From positions 434,001-498,000 of the forward strand of contig FMWZ01000004.1 in assembly GCA_900103495.1 (NCBI GenBank): a DNA stretch of 64,000 nt, written 5' to 3'. Below the pieces are notes generated by a model. That model searched no databases, had not been told where the DNA came from, and saw nothing but the letters and a program-made list of their open reading frames with translations. The translations under genes were made by a program, and so were the position numbers. This document shows, piece after piece, positions 26,855-36,443 of this stretch (position 1 is its first letter; every line of letters begins with the position of its first letter). This DNA comes from Lachnospiraceae bacterium G11. Lineage in GTDB: Bacteria > Bacillota > Clostridia > Lachnospirales > Lachnospiraceae.

Positions 26855-26988
26855 TCCGTTTACGAGAATACTATTTAGTGAAATACTGTTCTAATAACTA
26901 TCTCTTAATGTCAGCTATTTAGGCATGTATTATTTAAGGAATACCTCTTAGGTCATGCATACCTAGGTAACTGCTATATACAGAAGTC

Positions 26989-27780
26989 TTATTTGTGAAA
27001 ATATACTTTAAGTAAGTTTCTGACAGCATTAATATCCAAGGGATTCTTCGAAGATTCATATGTAAAAATGATATCTCTACCCGGAACAATCCCGTTGGCC
27101 ACATATGAATTCTGCTTTCTGAAAAATCCTTCCAGATACTCCGGATTATCCATCATCCCAAAATGTTCAAGATATATCGTCTTCCTCTCCTTAACATTCA
27201 GCAACTTGAAATCAGGATAAACTGTTCCAACGCCTTTTAGCTTCAGTGGCGCTTCATAAAGATATGGAATCCCCAGCTCTTTGAGAATCTCCGAAATTAT
27301 CACCTCCGATTTCGATCTTACCCTGTCGCCATTAGAATTGATAAATGATTGCGCTTCTTCCATGAACCCTTTTCTTTCATATTCTTCATGAAGCCATCTT
27401 TCAACAAACTCCTCATCCGTTAGAACAGGCGAATCGACCAACTCCCTTTTCAATTTTGGAATCTTTCCATAAGCTTCAACAATCGTATCTGTGGGATGCT
27501 TCTTAAGATAGGCGTCGTTGTCCTTATATTCCTTTTCAGCTTCCTTTTTCAGCTTATCAAATACTTCTTTTTCAGCCAGTTTTTTGACAAGCTTCATATT
27601 ATCTTTCGCCAAATACACTCCATTAGCATTCTCCCCAGGCTTCCTTAGGAAGTATTGAGTAGTTGTTCTGCACTTTGTTACCCTTAAGGAGCCTTCAGGT
27701 ACGTTAGCCGTTGCCCTATCACATATTCTTATAATCTTTCTTAGATAATCTTGTCTTTTGTTTAATTCCTCTTGAATCAT
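26989..27780 (-). CDS. Putative PD-(D/E)XK-fold nuclease protein
   Basis: A 263-residue cytoplasmic protein. The N-terminal 110 residues are Lys/Glu-rich and helical. Residues about 155-235 look like a restriction-endonuclease fold: VRSKSEVIISEILKELGIPY provides the first Glu, then YEAPLKL, VYPDFKLL with the Asp, and TIYLEHFG with the second acidic position. Similar domains occur as DNA-repair or helicase-associated nucleases. GAGGAGG precedes the ATG by 8 nt. It lies 706 bp downstream of the helicase gene, across a repeat-filled spacer. Activity is inferred from the fold only. Confidence 0.7.
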   Translation of the reverse strand: MIQEELNKRQDYLRKIIRICDRATANVPEGSLRVTKCRTTTQYFLRKPGENANGVYLAKDNMKLVKKLAEKEVFDKLKKEAEKEYKDNDAYLKKHPTDTIVEAYGKIPKLKRELVDSPVLTDEEFVERWLHEEYERKGFMEEAQSFINSNGDRVRSKSEVIISEILKELGIPYLYEAPLKLKGVGTVYPDFKLLNVKERKTIYLEHFGMMDNPEYLEGFFRKQNSYVANGIVPGRDIIFTYESSKNPLDINAVRNLLKVYFHK

Positions 27781-28166
27781 AAATAACCCTCCTCGTATTT
27801 TTCTGTTTTATAGTGGCACGCTTTCCTCATAATCTTCAACGTAGTCTTCAGCTTAACCTCAGCTCAATCCCCGTCCCAAACTTTTGCCCAATCTTTGGAC
27901 CGATCTTTGACTTATTCCTCTGCTTGACCCACAATCCAGTCCTCAGCTTGCTTTCTGACTACCAAAACGAGAAAACATCCAAAACGTTAGTGACAAAAAA
28001 GTGCCTTTGCACTAACAAGAAACAAGTTTGTGAAATTCATTAGTATTCCTCGGCGATTATCGACTAATGAATTTTGCTTTTGGGCAAATCATTAGTAGTT
28101 TTATTCAAAACTCCACTAACAAGAATCAATTGAAGCCATATTTGTTAGTACGCATCGAAAATTTGG
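27781..28166. repeat. Spacer with ACTAA/TTAGT inverted repeats
   Basis: No gene is visible. Positions 27800-27960 are purine-rich on the minus strand. Then come three dyads built on the same core: GTTAGTG-N17-CACTAAC (27986-28016); a perfect 12-bp pair ending in CATTAGT/ACTAATG with an 18-nt loop (28033-28044 with 28063-28074); and ACTAACAA-N19-TTGTTAGT (28115-28149). Spacings are nearly constant at 17-19 nt. They would form hairpins in RNA or single-stranded DNA, or bind a dimeric protein. Confidence 0.8.
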
Positions 28167-28427
28167 CACTAAGAAAATCCTTGCAATGCCACAAACAATA
28201 GTATCCGGCGGTAATTCCTACATTAGTGCCCACTAACAAAATCCTTGCAATTTCACAAACATTAGTATCCGGCGGCTATTCCCACATTAATGCCCACTAA
28301 CAAAATCCATGCCATTCCCCAAACATTAGTAACCGGCGGCAATTCCCACATTAATGCCCACTAACAAAATCCTTCAATTCCCCAAACATTAGTATCCGTC
28401 GGTAATTCCCCACAAGCCGCGTGTTCT
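28167..28427. repeat. 64-bp tandem repeat array, about four copies
   Basis: Copies begin at 28167, 28231, 28295 and 28359; the first three are exactly 64 bp and the fourth is degraded. Each copy starts CACTAAC, then AAAATCC, contains CATTAGTATCCGGCGG in the middle and ends CATTARTGCC. Neighbouring copies therefore meet in a TTARTG-CC-CACTAA dyad. Adjacent copies differ at only some positions, which implies recent duplication. There are no unique spacers, so it is not CRISPR. The middle block recurs in diverged form at 28038. Confidence 0.9.
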
Positions 28428-28486
28428 CACTAACCCGGTTCTGAGCCCCCTTCCGGGCCGCCAACGCCGCACCACTATCCCGCATT

Positions 28487-30439
28487 TCAGCCGCCGCTCC
28501 CATCAGGAGCCCCATCAGAAGCCCCATACGGATACGCCCGCGCCATGGCCTTTTCCACGGACCGCGCGGGGAGGAACTTCGAAGGATGATTCCTGAAGTC
28601 GTCAGGGGCGCCGATGAAGGTAATAAGGAGCTCATCTCTGGCCCTGGTCATTGCCACATAGAATAGACGCCGCTCCTCCTCAATCAGGATGGGATTAGAG
28701 GACCTGGTGTGGGGCATCTTGCCGTCATTGATATCAGGAAGAATGACGCAGGGGAATTCCAGGCCCTTGGAGCCATGCATGGTGATGAGATTCACCTGAT
28801 TAGGCGCCGCGCACCGCGGCCCCGAAGAAGATTCCAGAGAACCTCCCGCAGAAGACACCGAAGAATCCCCCGCATTAAGATACCTCTCTCTTTCAAGCTT
28901 CTCCTTCTCATAGGCCCCATACTCTCCCATGAAGTCAACAAACTCCCTAATAGAATTAAAATCTTCTGCAAACTCCTTTACAGTTTCCAAAGTCCTTTCG
29001 AAAAGCGAGCACTCAGATGGATTCCTGAGCCTTAAGCCCATCAAATAAGTTTCATACTTTAGCGCCTTCATGATATATCCAATGGCACATAGAGGGTCCA
29101 TACGGCGCATAAGAGACATTTTTCTCTCGAAGGACATCAATGACTCTCTCAATGCAAAATCCTCCTTATTTGCCCTTATAATGGCCTTAAAATCCACCTC
29201 ATGCTTCTGGAAGATTCCTCTGACTACACTAAGACAGCCCTTGTCGATAATCCGAAGATAATCCGTTCTATCCGCCCTGCCGCAGGCAATTCTGAAATAC
29301 GCCAGAATATCCTTCGTGATTCCGATATCGCATATCCCCTTGCAGTAGTTGTCCTTCATGAAGCACGAAATCCCCTCTTTAGACAGGAGCATTCCATACC
29401 TGTCAAGCATTGCATTCGTCCTGCAAATAATCGCGATATCACTCAGATTTCCCTGATACCCTTTAATAAACGACACAATCTCAGTCGACTGAATCTTCGG
29501 GGTTTTGCAGGGTATTAACTTCACAGGGCATCCCGAACCTCTTTCGGCAACCAGCTCCTTCTCCACCCTGTCCTTGTTGCCTTTAATTGATTCGCAGGCA
29601 AAATCCAAAATTTCTTCTGAGCAGCGATAATTTGAGGCAAGGAGAATCTTTACACAGTCCGGATAATCCTCCTCAAACTGCCTCATTATCGATGGCTCGG
29701 CTCCCCTGAAGCCATATATGGCCTGGTCGTCATCCCCAACAACGAACAAGTTTCTTTCTCCCGCCGCCAACAGACGAATTACCTCATACTGCCTGGGATT
29801 GATGTCCTGAAATTCATCGATAAGTATGTATTCGTAGCCTGATTTGATTCTCTCCAAAAGTTTGGGGTATTTTGCAAATACCTCCAACGCTTTGTTGGCA
29901 AAATCGTCAAAATCTAGTTTTTTCTCCGCAGTTATCAAAGAAAGATACTGGGATATTGCAAAGTCTGTAGTTTCTTCTTTTAGTACGGTCTCCTCTCTGT
30001 CAAAGCATCCCTTGTTCAGATAGTAAGCAATAATCGAAGCCAGGTAGTCGTTACTAACATATGATTCATCAGGGAACTTGTGTTTAATGGTGTTTTTGAT
30101 GTGATTGATTGTACGGATTTTGTCCTGATTGCTTAGGATAGAAAAATCTGAATAAATATGACTCTGTTTTAGAAAGTAATAGAATAACGAATGGAAGGTG
30201 TGGAAATGAACGGGAAGAATTGTGCCTCTTAATTTGGCGAAACGCTGCTGCATTTGATTGGCAGCTGCCTTGGTGAAGGTTATGACAAGAATTTTGTCAG
30301 GAGGCACGTTGCATTCATCGATTAGATAAGAAATTCGATTGACCAGAACGTAGGTCTTGCCGGCTCCCGGTCCTGCCAGGATTCTGGCAGGACCTTTATA
30401 ATGCCGGATAGCTTCATATTGAGCTTTATTTTCCTTCAA
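28487..30439 (-). CDS. UvrD/PcrA-like SF1 DNA helicase
   Basis: About 650 residues, shorter than PcrA (about 720-750). Helicase motifs in order: Walker A GPGAGKTY (I), [12 protein letters not shown] (II), [15 protein letters not shown] (III), [13 protein letters not shown] (IV), [19 protein letters not shown] (V) and [15 protein letters not shown] (VI). It should unwind DNA 3' to 5'. Before motif V lies a Ser/Gly-rich insert (about residues 555-575), and the C-terminal tail is GC-rich and low complexity, unlike the rest. I favour a TTG start at 30439, overlapping gltX by 14 nt; a GTG at 30511 is possible. Confidence 0.9.
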   Translation of the reverse strand: MKENKAQYEAIRHYKGPARILAGPGAGKTYVLVNRISYLIDECNVPPDKILVITFTKAAANQMQQRFAKLRGTILPVHFHTFHSLFYYFLKQSHIYSDFSILSNQDKIRTINHIKNTIKHKFPDESYVSNDYLASIIAYYLNKGCFDREETVLKEETTDFAISQYLSLITAEKKLDFDDFANKALEVFAKYPKLLERIKSGYEYILIDEFQDINPRQYEVIRLLAAGERNLFVVGDDDQAIYGFRGAEPSIMRQFEEDYPDCVKILLASNYRCSEEILDFACESIKGNKDRVEKELVAERGSGCPVKLIPCKTPKIQSTEIVSFIKGYQGNLSDIAIICRTNAMLDRYGMLLSKEGISCFMKDNYCKGICDIGITKDILAYFRIACGRADRTDYLRIIDKGCLSVVRGIFQKHEVDFKAIIRANKEDFALRESLMSFERKMSLMRRMDPLCAIGYIMKALKYETYLMGLRLRNPSECSLFERTLETVKEFAEDFNSIREFVDFMGEYGAYEKEKLERERYLNAGDSSVSSAGGSLESSSGPRCAAPNQVNLITMHGSKGLEFPCVILPDINDGKMPHTRSSNPILIEEERRLFYVAMTRARDELLITFIGAPDDFRNHPSKFLPARSVEKAMARAYPYGASDGAPDGSGG

Positions 30440-31877
30440 GAAGTTCGATTCCCTTTCTGATTCTTCTAAGGGATTCTTCCTTGCCCAAAACTTCCATAAT
30501 CTCAGTAGCACCGGCAGGAGTCATCTGTTTACCGGATACTGCTGTTCTGATAGGCCACATAACGTAGCCGTTCTTAACTTCCTTTTCTTCTACGTACTTA
30601 AGAAGAGTCTGATACAGCGCATCATTGCTGTAGTCATCGCAGGCCTCAAGTACAGGTAAAATATCCTTCAATACCTCAAGAGAACTTTCCTTTGTTGTCT
30701 TCATCTTCTTGTGAACATACATCTCGGGATCGTACTCAGGTAAGGTCTCGAAGAAATCAACATGGTCCTTAATATCAGGGAATACCTCTATTCTGGTCTT
30801 CACCATGTTTGCAATCTTCTTTAAGTCAAAGTCCTTTGTAAGCACTTCTTTTAAGTAGGGTTCTGCCATTTTGTAAAAATCGTCAAAATCCATCTTCTTG
30901 ATGTATTCGCCGTTCATCCAGCGAAGTTTGTTAACATCAAATACTGAAGGGGACTTGTTAATCTTCTTGTAATCAAAAGCCTTCACAAGCTCATCAAGAG
31001 TAAAGAACTCGTTGTTGTCCTCAGGTGACCATCCAAGAAGTGCAATATAGTTGATAATTGCCTCTGTAAGGAAGCCCTGCTCCAAAAGATCCTCAAATGA
31101 AGAATGTCCGCTTCTCTTTGAAAGCTTCTTATGATTCTCGTCTGTAATGAGTCCAAGGTGAATGTACTTAGGTGATTCCCAGCCGAAAGCATCGTAAAGT
31201 CTCTGGTACTTGGGTGATGAGGAAATGTACTCATTACCTCTTACAACGTGAGTGATTTCCATAAGATGGTCATCAATAACGTTGGCAAAGTTATATGTCG
31301 GGAAGCCGTCTGACTTAATAAGAATCATGTCATCAAGCTCAGAGTTGTCTACGGTAATATCTCCGTAAAGCTCATCGTGGAAGGTAGTTGTACCTTCATT
31401 AGGCACATTCTGTCTGATAACGAAGGGCTTTCCGGCATCAAGGTTAGCCTGAACCTCTTCCTTTGAAAGGTGAAGACAGTGCTTATCGTAAACAACAATC
31501 TCCTTGCCCTCAACCACCTGTTTAAGGCTCTCAAGTCTCTCCTTGTCGCAGAAACAGTAATATGCGTCACCCTGCTCTACAAGCTTCTTGGCATATTCCA
31601 TATAAAGGCCGGATTTAACTCTCTCACTCTGAACGTAGGGACCGAAGCCTTTATCCTTGTCAGGACCTTCGTCATGCTTTAATCCGGTTTTCTCAAGGGT
31701 ACGATAAATAATATCCACAGCACCCTCAACTTCTCGTTCCTGGTCCGTATCCTCTATTCTTAAGATAAAATCGCCGTTCTCATGTTTTGCGATCAGATAC
31801 TCGTAAAGAGCGGTACGAAGATTGCCCACATGCATTCTTCCGGTAGGGCTGGGTGCAAATCTTGTTCTGATTTTCAT
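30426..31877 (-). CDS. gltX: Glutamyl-tRNA synthetase
   Basis: A 483-residue class I synthetase of normal length. The HIGH motif reads HVGN within [16 protein letters not shown], and the KMSKS loop reads KKLSKR. The C-terminal anticodon-binding region is complete. In most Firmicutes it charges both tRNA-Glu and tRNA-Gln, relying on GatCAB; gat genes are not in the window. It lies 20 nt after the hydrogenase gene and overlaps the helicase start. No T-box precedes it. Confidence 0.96.
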   Translation of the reverse strand: MKIRTRFAPSPTGRMHVGNLRTALYEYLIAKHENGDFILRIEDTDQEREVEGAVDIIYRTLEKTGLKHDEGPDKDKGFGPYVQSERVKSGLYMEYAKKLVEQGDAYYCFCDKERLESLKQVVEGKEIVVYDKHCLHLSKEEVQANLDAGKPFVIRQNVPNEGTTTFHDELYGDITVDNSELDDMILIKSDGFPTYNFANVIDDHLMEITHVVRGNEYISSSPKYQRLYDAFGWESPKYIHLGLITDENHKKLSKRSGHSSFEDLLEQGFLTEAIINYIALLGWSPEDNNEFFTLDELVKAFDYKKINKSPSVFDVNKLRWMNGEYIKKMDFDDFYKMAEPYLKEVLTKDFDLKKIANMVKTRIEVFPDIKDHVDFFETLPEYDPEMYVHKKMKTTKESSLEVLKDILPVLEACDDYSNDALYQTLLKYVEEKEVKNGYVMWPIRTAVSGKQMTPAGATEIMEVLGKEESLRRIRKGIELLEGK

Positions 31878-31897
31878 TTGTATTCCTCCGTTACTTA

Positions 31898-33376
31898 TTA
31901 CTCATCAGGCAGTTCTTTTTCTGCCTGCATCTTAAACTTACATACTTCCGCTTTGGCCTTATCAATGGGAAGATTGGTTCCGGCTCCGGCTACACAGCCT
32001 CCGGGACATGCCATACCTTCAATAAGACAGCCATTCTTCTTTCCTGCCTTGGCAAGGATAAGCATTTTCTTGCATTCCGCAAGGCTTTCGGCATGCTCAA
32101 TCATCACTTCCACATCGGGATATTTCTTTCTGATGACCTTTTCGATTGCCTCGGCAACACCACCTGCAACACCGTATCCACGGCCTGCGCTTGTGGCGTC
32201 TTTCATCTCATCCATGGCTTTGATTTCATCCACAAGAATGCCCTTTGCCTCGAACATTCCAACCAGTTCTTCAAAGGTAATAACGAAAGCCACGTCACTT
32301 CGAACCGTTCGTCTCGATGCCTCAAGTTTCTTTGAAGCGCAGGGTCCGATAAATACCACATCCGCATCCGGGTGTTCTTCCTTAATGATGCGGGCTGTGG
32401 CCACCATGGGTGTTAACTCATTAGAAATCTTATCTATTGTCTCAGGGAAAAACTTCTTAGCCAGCATTGACCATGAAGGACAGCAGCTTGTTAAACTGAA
32501 GGGCTGGTTCCCTGTGGCTACCTCATGAACATAGTGCTCCGCCTCAGCGACGCAGCCTAAATCCGCACCGATGGCGGTTTCATATACATCATAGAAACCA
32601 AGTTCCTTAAGAGCTGTCTTGAACATATCAGCCGTAACGTTGGGTCCGAACTGACCGGCAAAAGCAGGTGCCACCTGAGCAATAATCTTTCTTCCCGACT
32701 GAAGAGCTCTTATAAGCTGGAAAATCTGACTCTTATCTGCAATTGCACCGAAGGGGCAGCTTACCATACACTGTCCGCAGCTTACGCACAAATCATTGTC
32801 AATATAAGCTCGACCTCTCTCGTCCGATTTAATGGCTCCCACACCGCAGGCTGCCGAACAGGGCCTTGCCTGATGTGAAATGGCATCATAGGGACAGATT
32901 GCTTTACATTTACCGCACTTAATGCACTTCTCCTGGTCGATATAGGACTTGCCGTTAACCATTGTTATGGCACCCTTGGGGCAAACCTCTCGACAGGGAT
33001 GAGCAACGCAGCCCATACATTTATCGGAAACCGAATACTGGTTTATTGGGCATGAATTGCAGGCAGAAGGAATAACCTGCATAAGAGGGGGCTCGTAGTA
33101 TTTCTCGTCTACGTTACTCTCCTCCAACCCCTGTGTTAAGTGGCTTGGTTTATCCTCCGGGCGAAGTGAAAGTCCCATTGCAAGTCTGAGTCTCTCTCTT
33201 ACAATTGCTCGTTCTCTATATACACTTTCTCTGTAAACTGCATCGTCGTAGTTGATGATTTCGTATGGAAGAGCTTCCATGTCATCGATAAGATTGGTAG
33301 AATTATAAGCCAGATTGGCTATTTCTTTAAAGACACGTCTTCTGACCTTGCGAACCTGAGTGTCTATTCCTCTCAT
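31898..33376 (-). CDS. Monomeric [FeFe] hydrogenase-like protein, group B type
   Basis: A 492-residue iron-sulfur enzyme. Cys-rich N-terminal modules (residues 106-210) hold several 4Fe-4S sites ([24 protein letters not shown]). The H-cluster domain has motif L1 TSCCPSW (296-302), L2 GPCASKK (344-350) and L3 EGMACPGGC (453-461). L2 GPC instead of MPC, with the short form, resembles the group B enzymes of anaerobic Clostridia, which are less studied than group A. Hydrogen evolution or sensing is inferred. No hydE, hydF or hydG maturase is nearby. A TATAAT at 33411-33416 may be its promoter. It leads an apparent unit with gltX and the helicase. Confidence 0.9.
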   Translation of the reverse strand: MRGIDTQVRKVRRRVFKEIANLAYNSTNLIDDMEALPYEIINYDDAVYRESVYRERAIVRERLRLAMGLSLRPEDKPSHLTQGLEESNVDEKYYEPPLMQVIPSACNSCPINQYSVSDKCMGCVAHPCREVCPKGAITMVNGKSYIDQEKCIKCGKCKAICPYDAISHQARPCSAACGVGAIKSDERGRAYIDNDLCVSCGQCMVSCPFGAIADKSQIFQLIRALQSGRKIIAQVAPAFAGQFGPNVTADMFKTALKELGFYDVYETAIGADLGCVAEAEHYVHEVATGNQPFSLTSCCPSWSMLAKKFFPETIDKISNELTPMVATARIIKEEHPDADVVFIGPCASKKLEASRRTVRSDVAFVITFEELVGMFEAKGILVDEIKAMDEMKDATSAGRGYGVAGGVAEAIEKVIRKKYPDVEVMIEHAESLAECKKMLILAKAGKKNGCLIEGMACPGGCVAGAGTNLPIDKAKAEVCKFKMQAEKELPDE

Positions 33377-33464
33377 AATGTTCCTCTCAATATGTTAAAT
33401 AAATATCAATATTATATTGCCACAAAAGTGTCCATTAATCAAGGACATTATAAGAATAATTTGG

Positions 33465-33498
33465 GCAAAAAACAACCGCCACCTTAAGGCAGCGGTTG
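33465..33498 (-). terminator. Terminator after the PilZ gene
   Basis: A 7-bp stem CAACCGC/GCGGTTG (33473-33479 with 33492-33498) with an inner CCTT/AAGG pair is followed on the minus strand by TTTTTT. It lies about 30 nt past the PilZ stop and ends the pheS-to-pilZ run. Confidence 0.9.
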
Positions 33499-33527
33499 AT
33501 ATAAATCAATTAATCAGATGGTAAAAA

Positions 33528-33863
33528 TCAGGTGTTCTCCTCTATGGTCTGATAAACCTGAATTCTCTGCATATCCATCTCGGGCATTCCGATAAAGATT
33601 GCGCCGTAATTGAATGTGGATGAACCAACCTTCTCAATTCTGCGAATCTCAAGGAAAGCGTGGATTACTTCTTTGGTCCAAATGGTAAGATAAGCCTCGT
33701 AGATTCCGCCGATCTCAAGTTTATCTTCACTCTCGAATCCGATACCGGTCTTGGAAACATCGATAATATCGATAACGACCTCGTCTGAGCTTGTTCCGTC
33801 CAGTCTCTTAACAATCAGTTTAGAGTGTAATTCGCTTCTTTTGCTCTTTCTTCTCTCATCCAT
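33528..33863 (-). CDS. PilZ domain protein, c-di-GMP-binding candidate
   Basis: A 111-residue single PilZ domain. The two ligand motifs are present: ERRKSKR at the N-terminus (RxxxR type) and DVSKTGIGFE near residue 40 (D/NxSxxG). It probably binds cyclic di-GMP and controls surface or motility functions through a partner. I use the second ATG (33863), since GGAGG overlaps the first ATG and lies 9 nt before the second. It follows queA by 79 nt. Confidence 0.88.
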   Translation of the reverse strand: MDERRKSKRSELHSKLIVKRLDGTSSDEVVIDIIDVSKTGIGFESEDKLEIGGIYEAYLTIWTKEVIHAFLEIRRIEKVGSSTFNYGAIFIGMPEMDMQRIQVYQTIEENT

Positions 33864-33942
33864 TGTATGGTAACCTCCCATAAGTTTAAACCACTAAATT
33901 AATAATACTTTATTATTCAAAAAATGTAAATAGTGCGAAAAC

Positions 33943-34977
33943 TTATCTTATGAACATTGCGTCCCCGAAGCTGAAGAATCTGTATCTTTCCTTTATTGCC
34001 TCATTGTAAGCGTTTAGAACGTTCTCCCTGCCTGCCAGGGCTGATACAAGCATTACAAGCGTTGATTCGGGCAGATGGAAATTGGTAATAAGGGCATCAA
34101 GCACTTTAAATTTGTATCCCGGATATATAAAAATCGAAGTATCTCCGTTTCCGGCGTGAACGATTCCCGATTCATCCGATGCGGATTCAATGGTTCTGCA
34201 GGATGTGGTTCCAACGCAGATTACTCTTCCACCGGCAGCTTTGGTTTCGTTAATCATTTTGGCGGCTTCCTCAGTAACCTGATAAACCTCAGTGTGCATG
34301 TGATGCTCTAAAATATTCTCCGCCTTAACGGGTCTGAAGGTTCCAAGTCCCACGTGCAAGGTAACGTAGCATATCTTAACCCCTTTGGCTTCAATCTCAG
34401 CCAGGAGTTCTTTAGTGAAATGAAGACCTGCCGTAGGAGCCGCTGCGCTTCCCTCGTACTTGGCATAAACAGTCTGATATCTGTTCTTGTCCTGAAGCTT
34501 ATGGGTAATATAGGGAGGTAAGGGCATTTCACCAAGAGAATCAAGCACCTCTTCCCATATTCCCTCATATTCAAACTTAATAAGCCTGTTTCCCTCATCC
34601 ACTGTTTCAAGAACTTCGGCTTTAAGTCTGCCATCTCCAAATACAAGTCTGGTACCGGGTTTGCACTTTTTGCCGGGTTTAACCAAAGTTTCCCAGACAT
34701 CGCCTGCATTTCTCTTTAAAAGAAGCACCTCCACCGCACCGCCTGTAGCTTCCCTGGCTCCGTAAAGTCTCGCGGGAATAACCTTGGTGTTGTTAAGTAC
34801 CAGACAATCTCCGGGATTTAAAAATGACCCTATTTCTTTAAATATATGGTGTTCCGTAGCTCCTGTGGTTTTATCAAGAACCAGAAGCCTTGAGGAACTT
34901 CTGTCCTCCAGAGGATCCTGAGCAATCAGTTCCTCCGGAAGATCAAAGTAAAAATCAGAAGTTTTTAATGAATTCAT
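33943..34977 (-). CDS. queA: S-adenosylmethionine:tRNA ribosyltransferase-isomerase
   Basis: A 344-residue enzyme that transfers the ribose of SAM to preQ1-tRNA, making epoxyqueuosine. The N-terminal [19 protein letters not shown], central [13 protein letters not shown] and C-terminal [16 protein letters not shown] are diagnostic. The ATG follows the aminopeptidase stop directly (TAAATG), and no ribosome site is visible, so translation is probably coupled to the upstream gene. Confidence 0.96.
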   Translation of the reverse strand: MNSLKTSDFYFDLPEELIAQDPLEDRSSSRLLVLDKTTGATEHHIFKEIGSFLNPGDCLVLNNTKVIPARLYGAREATGGAVEVLLLKRNAGDVWETLVKPGKKCKPGTRLVFGDGRLKAEVLETVDEGNRLIKFEYEGIWEEVLDSLGEMPLPPYITHKLQDKNRYQTVYAKYEGSAAAPTAGLHFTKELLAEIEAKGVKICYVTLHVGLGTFRPVKAENILEHHMHTEVYQVTEEAAKMINETKAAGGRVICVGTTSCRTIESASDESGIVHAGNGDTSIFIYPGYKFKVLDALITNFHLPESTLVMLVSALAGRENVLNAYNEAIKERYRFFSFGDAMFIR

Positions 34978-36393
34978 TTATTTAATACCATTTAAAAATG
35001 CAATGTATGCTCTCTTTGCTTCGTATACATCAATCTTGCTGGTTGCTTCCCAGGGAGCATGCATGTTAAGAACTGCAACGCCGGAATCGATAACATTCAT
35101 TCCGTATAAAGCAAGGATATAAGCAATGGTTCCGCCACCGCCTACATCAACCTTACCAAGCTCTGCTGTCTGGAAGTTAACCTTGGCGTCATCAAGTACC
35201 TTTCTGATGATTCCGATGTACTCGGCATTGGCATCATTGGAGCCGCTCTTTCCTCTTGCGCCGGTGAACTTGTTAAATACAATACCCTTTCCGAGGATTG
35301 CGGCATTCTTCTTCTCAAATGCGGAAGCATATGAGGGATCAAATGCAGCAGAAACATCAGATGAAAGCATGTATGAATTTGCAAGGCATTTTCTTACAGC
35401 AAGTTCTGAATAACTTCCGCAGGCATCCATAAGCTCAGCCACAGTGTTCTCAAAGAACTTGGACTGCATACCTGTTGCACCGACGGATCCGATTTCTTCC
35501 TTGTCCACAAGGATGCAGCATGCGGTACGCTCAACTGCACCGATCTCAAGCATTGCTTCATAGGAAGTATAAGCACAGACTCTGTCGTCCTGACCATAGC
35601 CAAGGATCATGCTTCTGTCAAAGCCGGCCTCTCTTGCCTTTCCTGCAGGTACAATCTCAAGCTCAGCTGAGATGAAATCCTCTTCCTCTATATCATACTG
35701 GTTCTTAAGGATATCAAGAACCCCGGACTTAACAGCTTCTTTGGCAGCCTTTTTGCCCTCCTCAGTCTCTTTGGCTTTCTTATCAAGGATAATGGGCTTG
35801 TTGCCTACAATAAGGTCAAGGGCCTCACCCTCAATAACCTTAGCAGCCTTCTTGTCCATCTGCTCTGCTCCAAGGTGAGGAAGCAAATCAGAAATGAAGA
35901 AAACGGGATCATCCTCGTCCTCACCAATGGCAAGCTCAACGGTTGTTCCGTCCTTTTTAACTACCACGCCGTGAATTGCAAGGGGCAATGTAACCCACTG
36001 ATACTTCTTGATTCCGCCGTAATAATGGGTATCAAGGTAAGCAATTCCGTTGTCCTCATAAAGAGGATTCTGCTTAACATCAAGTCTGGGAGAATCAATG
36101 TGTGCTCCAAGGATATTAAGCCCCTCCTGTAAGGGCTTCTTACCGATCTGGAACATAACAAGGGTCTTGTTCATCCATGTGGCATAAACCTTGTCTCCCG
36201 CTTTAAGTTTCTTTTTGCCAATCTTGGAAAGCTCTGTGTAACCGGCTTCCTCAATGCGATTAACAATCTGGTCAACGCATTCTCTCTCGGTCTTGCCGTT
36301 ATTGAGAAACTCCATATAGCCCTTGGCAAATCTGTCAACTTCTTTCTCTTTAGCTCTTGTTGTAATGTCTTCCCAACAATTCTTTCTTTCCAT
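34978..36393 (-). CDS. M18 family zinc aminopeptidase
   Basis: A 471-residue aminopeptidase of the aspartyl-aminopeptidase/ApeB family. The metal and catalytic residues lie in LGAHIDSPRLD (His), LVDKEEIGSVGATGMQS (adjacent catalytic and metal Glu), SSDVSAAFDPSY and LNMHAPWEAT (His). It removes N-terminal residues from peptides in the cytoplasm. The ATG at 36393 has AAGGAG 10 nt upstream; an in-frame GTG three codons before is too close to that site. It lies 50 nt after pheT and abuts queA, so the Phe T-box may also control it. Confidence 0.93.
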   Translation of the reverse strand: MERKNCWEDITTRAKEKEVDRFAKGYMEFLNNGKTERECVDQIVNRIEEAGYTELSKIGKKKLKAGDKVYATWMNKTLVMFQIGKKPLQEGLNILGAHIDSPRLDVKQNPLYEDNGIAYLDTHYYGGIKKYQWVTLPLAIHGVVVKKDGTTVELAIGEDEDDPVFFISDLLPHLGAEQMDKKAAKVIEGEALDLIVGNKPIILDKKAKETEEGKKAAKEAVKSGVLDILKNQYDIEEEDFISAELEIVPAGKAREAGFDRSMILGYGQDDRVCAYTSYEAMLEIGAVERTACCILVDKEEIGSVGATGMQSKFFENTVAELMDACGSYSELAVRKCLANSYMLSSDVSAAFDPSYASAFEKKNAAILGKGIVFNKFTGARGKSGSNDANAEYIGIIRKVLDDAKVNFQTAELGKVDVGGGGTIAYILALYGMNVIDSGVAVLNMHAPWEATSKIDVYEAKRAYIAFLNGIK

Positions 36394-36443
36394 ATATATC
36401 ACACTCCTTAGTCTATTAGTGATATTCCTTTTACTGCTTCAAT

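Noticed and set aside
26855-26988. tRNA or terminator between the EamA and nuclease-like genes
   Set aside because: Short ACCT/AGGT palindromes occur (for example TACCTAGGTA at 26960), but no cloverleaf and no stem with a U-tract could be drawn.
27813-28043. Plus-strand 76-codon frame in the spacer
   Set aside because: No ribosome site, no recognisable protein feature, and it runs into the inverted repeats. The opposite-strand peptide rich in Lys-Ile-Gly is likewise only low-complexity sequence.
27986-28149. Integron attC-like sites
   Set aside because: The arms GTTAGTG and CACTAAC resemble attC core sites at first sight, but the purine/pyrimidine pattern GTTRRRY is not met, and there is no integrase or cassette structure.
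28167-28427. Possible CRISPR array
   Set aside because: The 64-bp units are repeated end to end with no variable spacers, and no cas gene is in the window.
28351-28635. Alternative 94-codon frame across the helicase end as a frameshifted helicase tail
   Set aside because: The peptide is low complexity and shows no helicase-like continuation; the annotated frame already contains motif VI and a plausible short tail.
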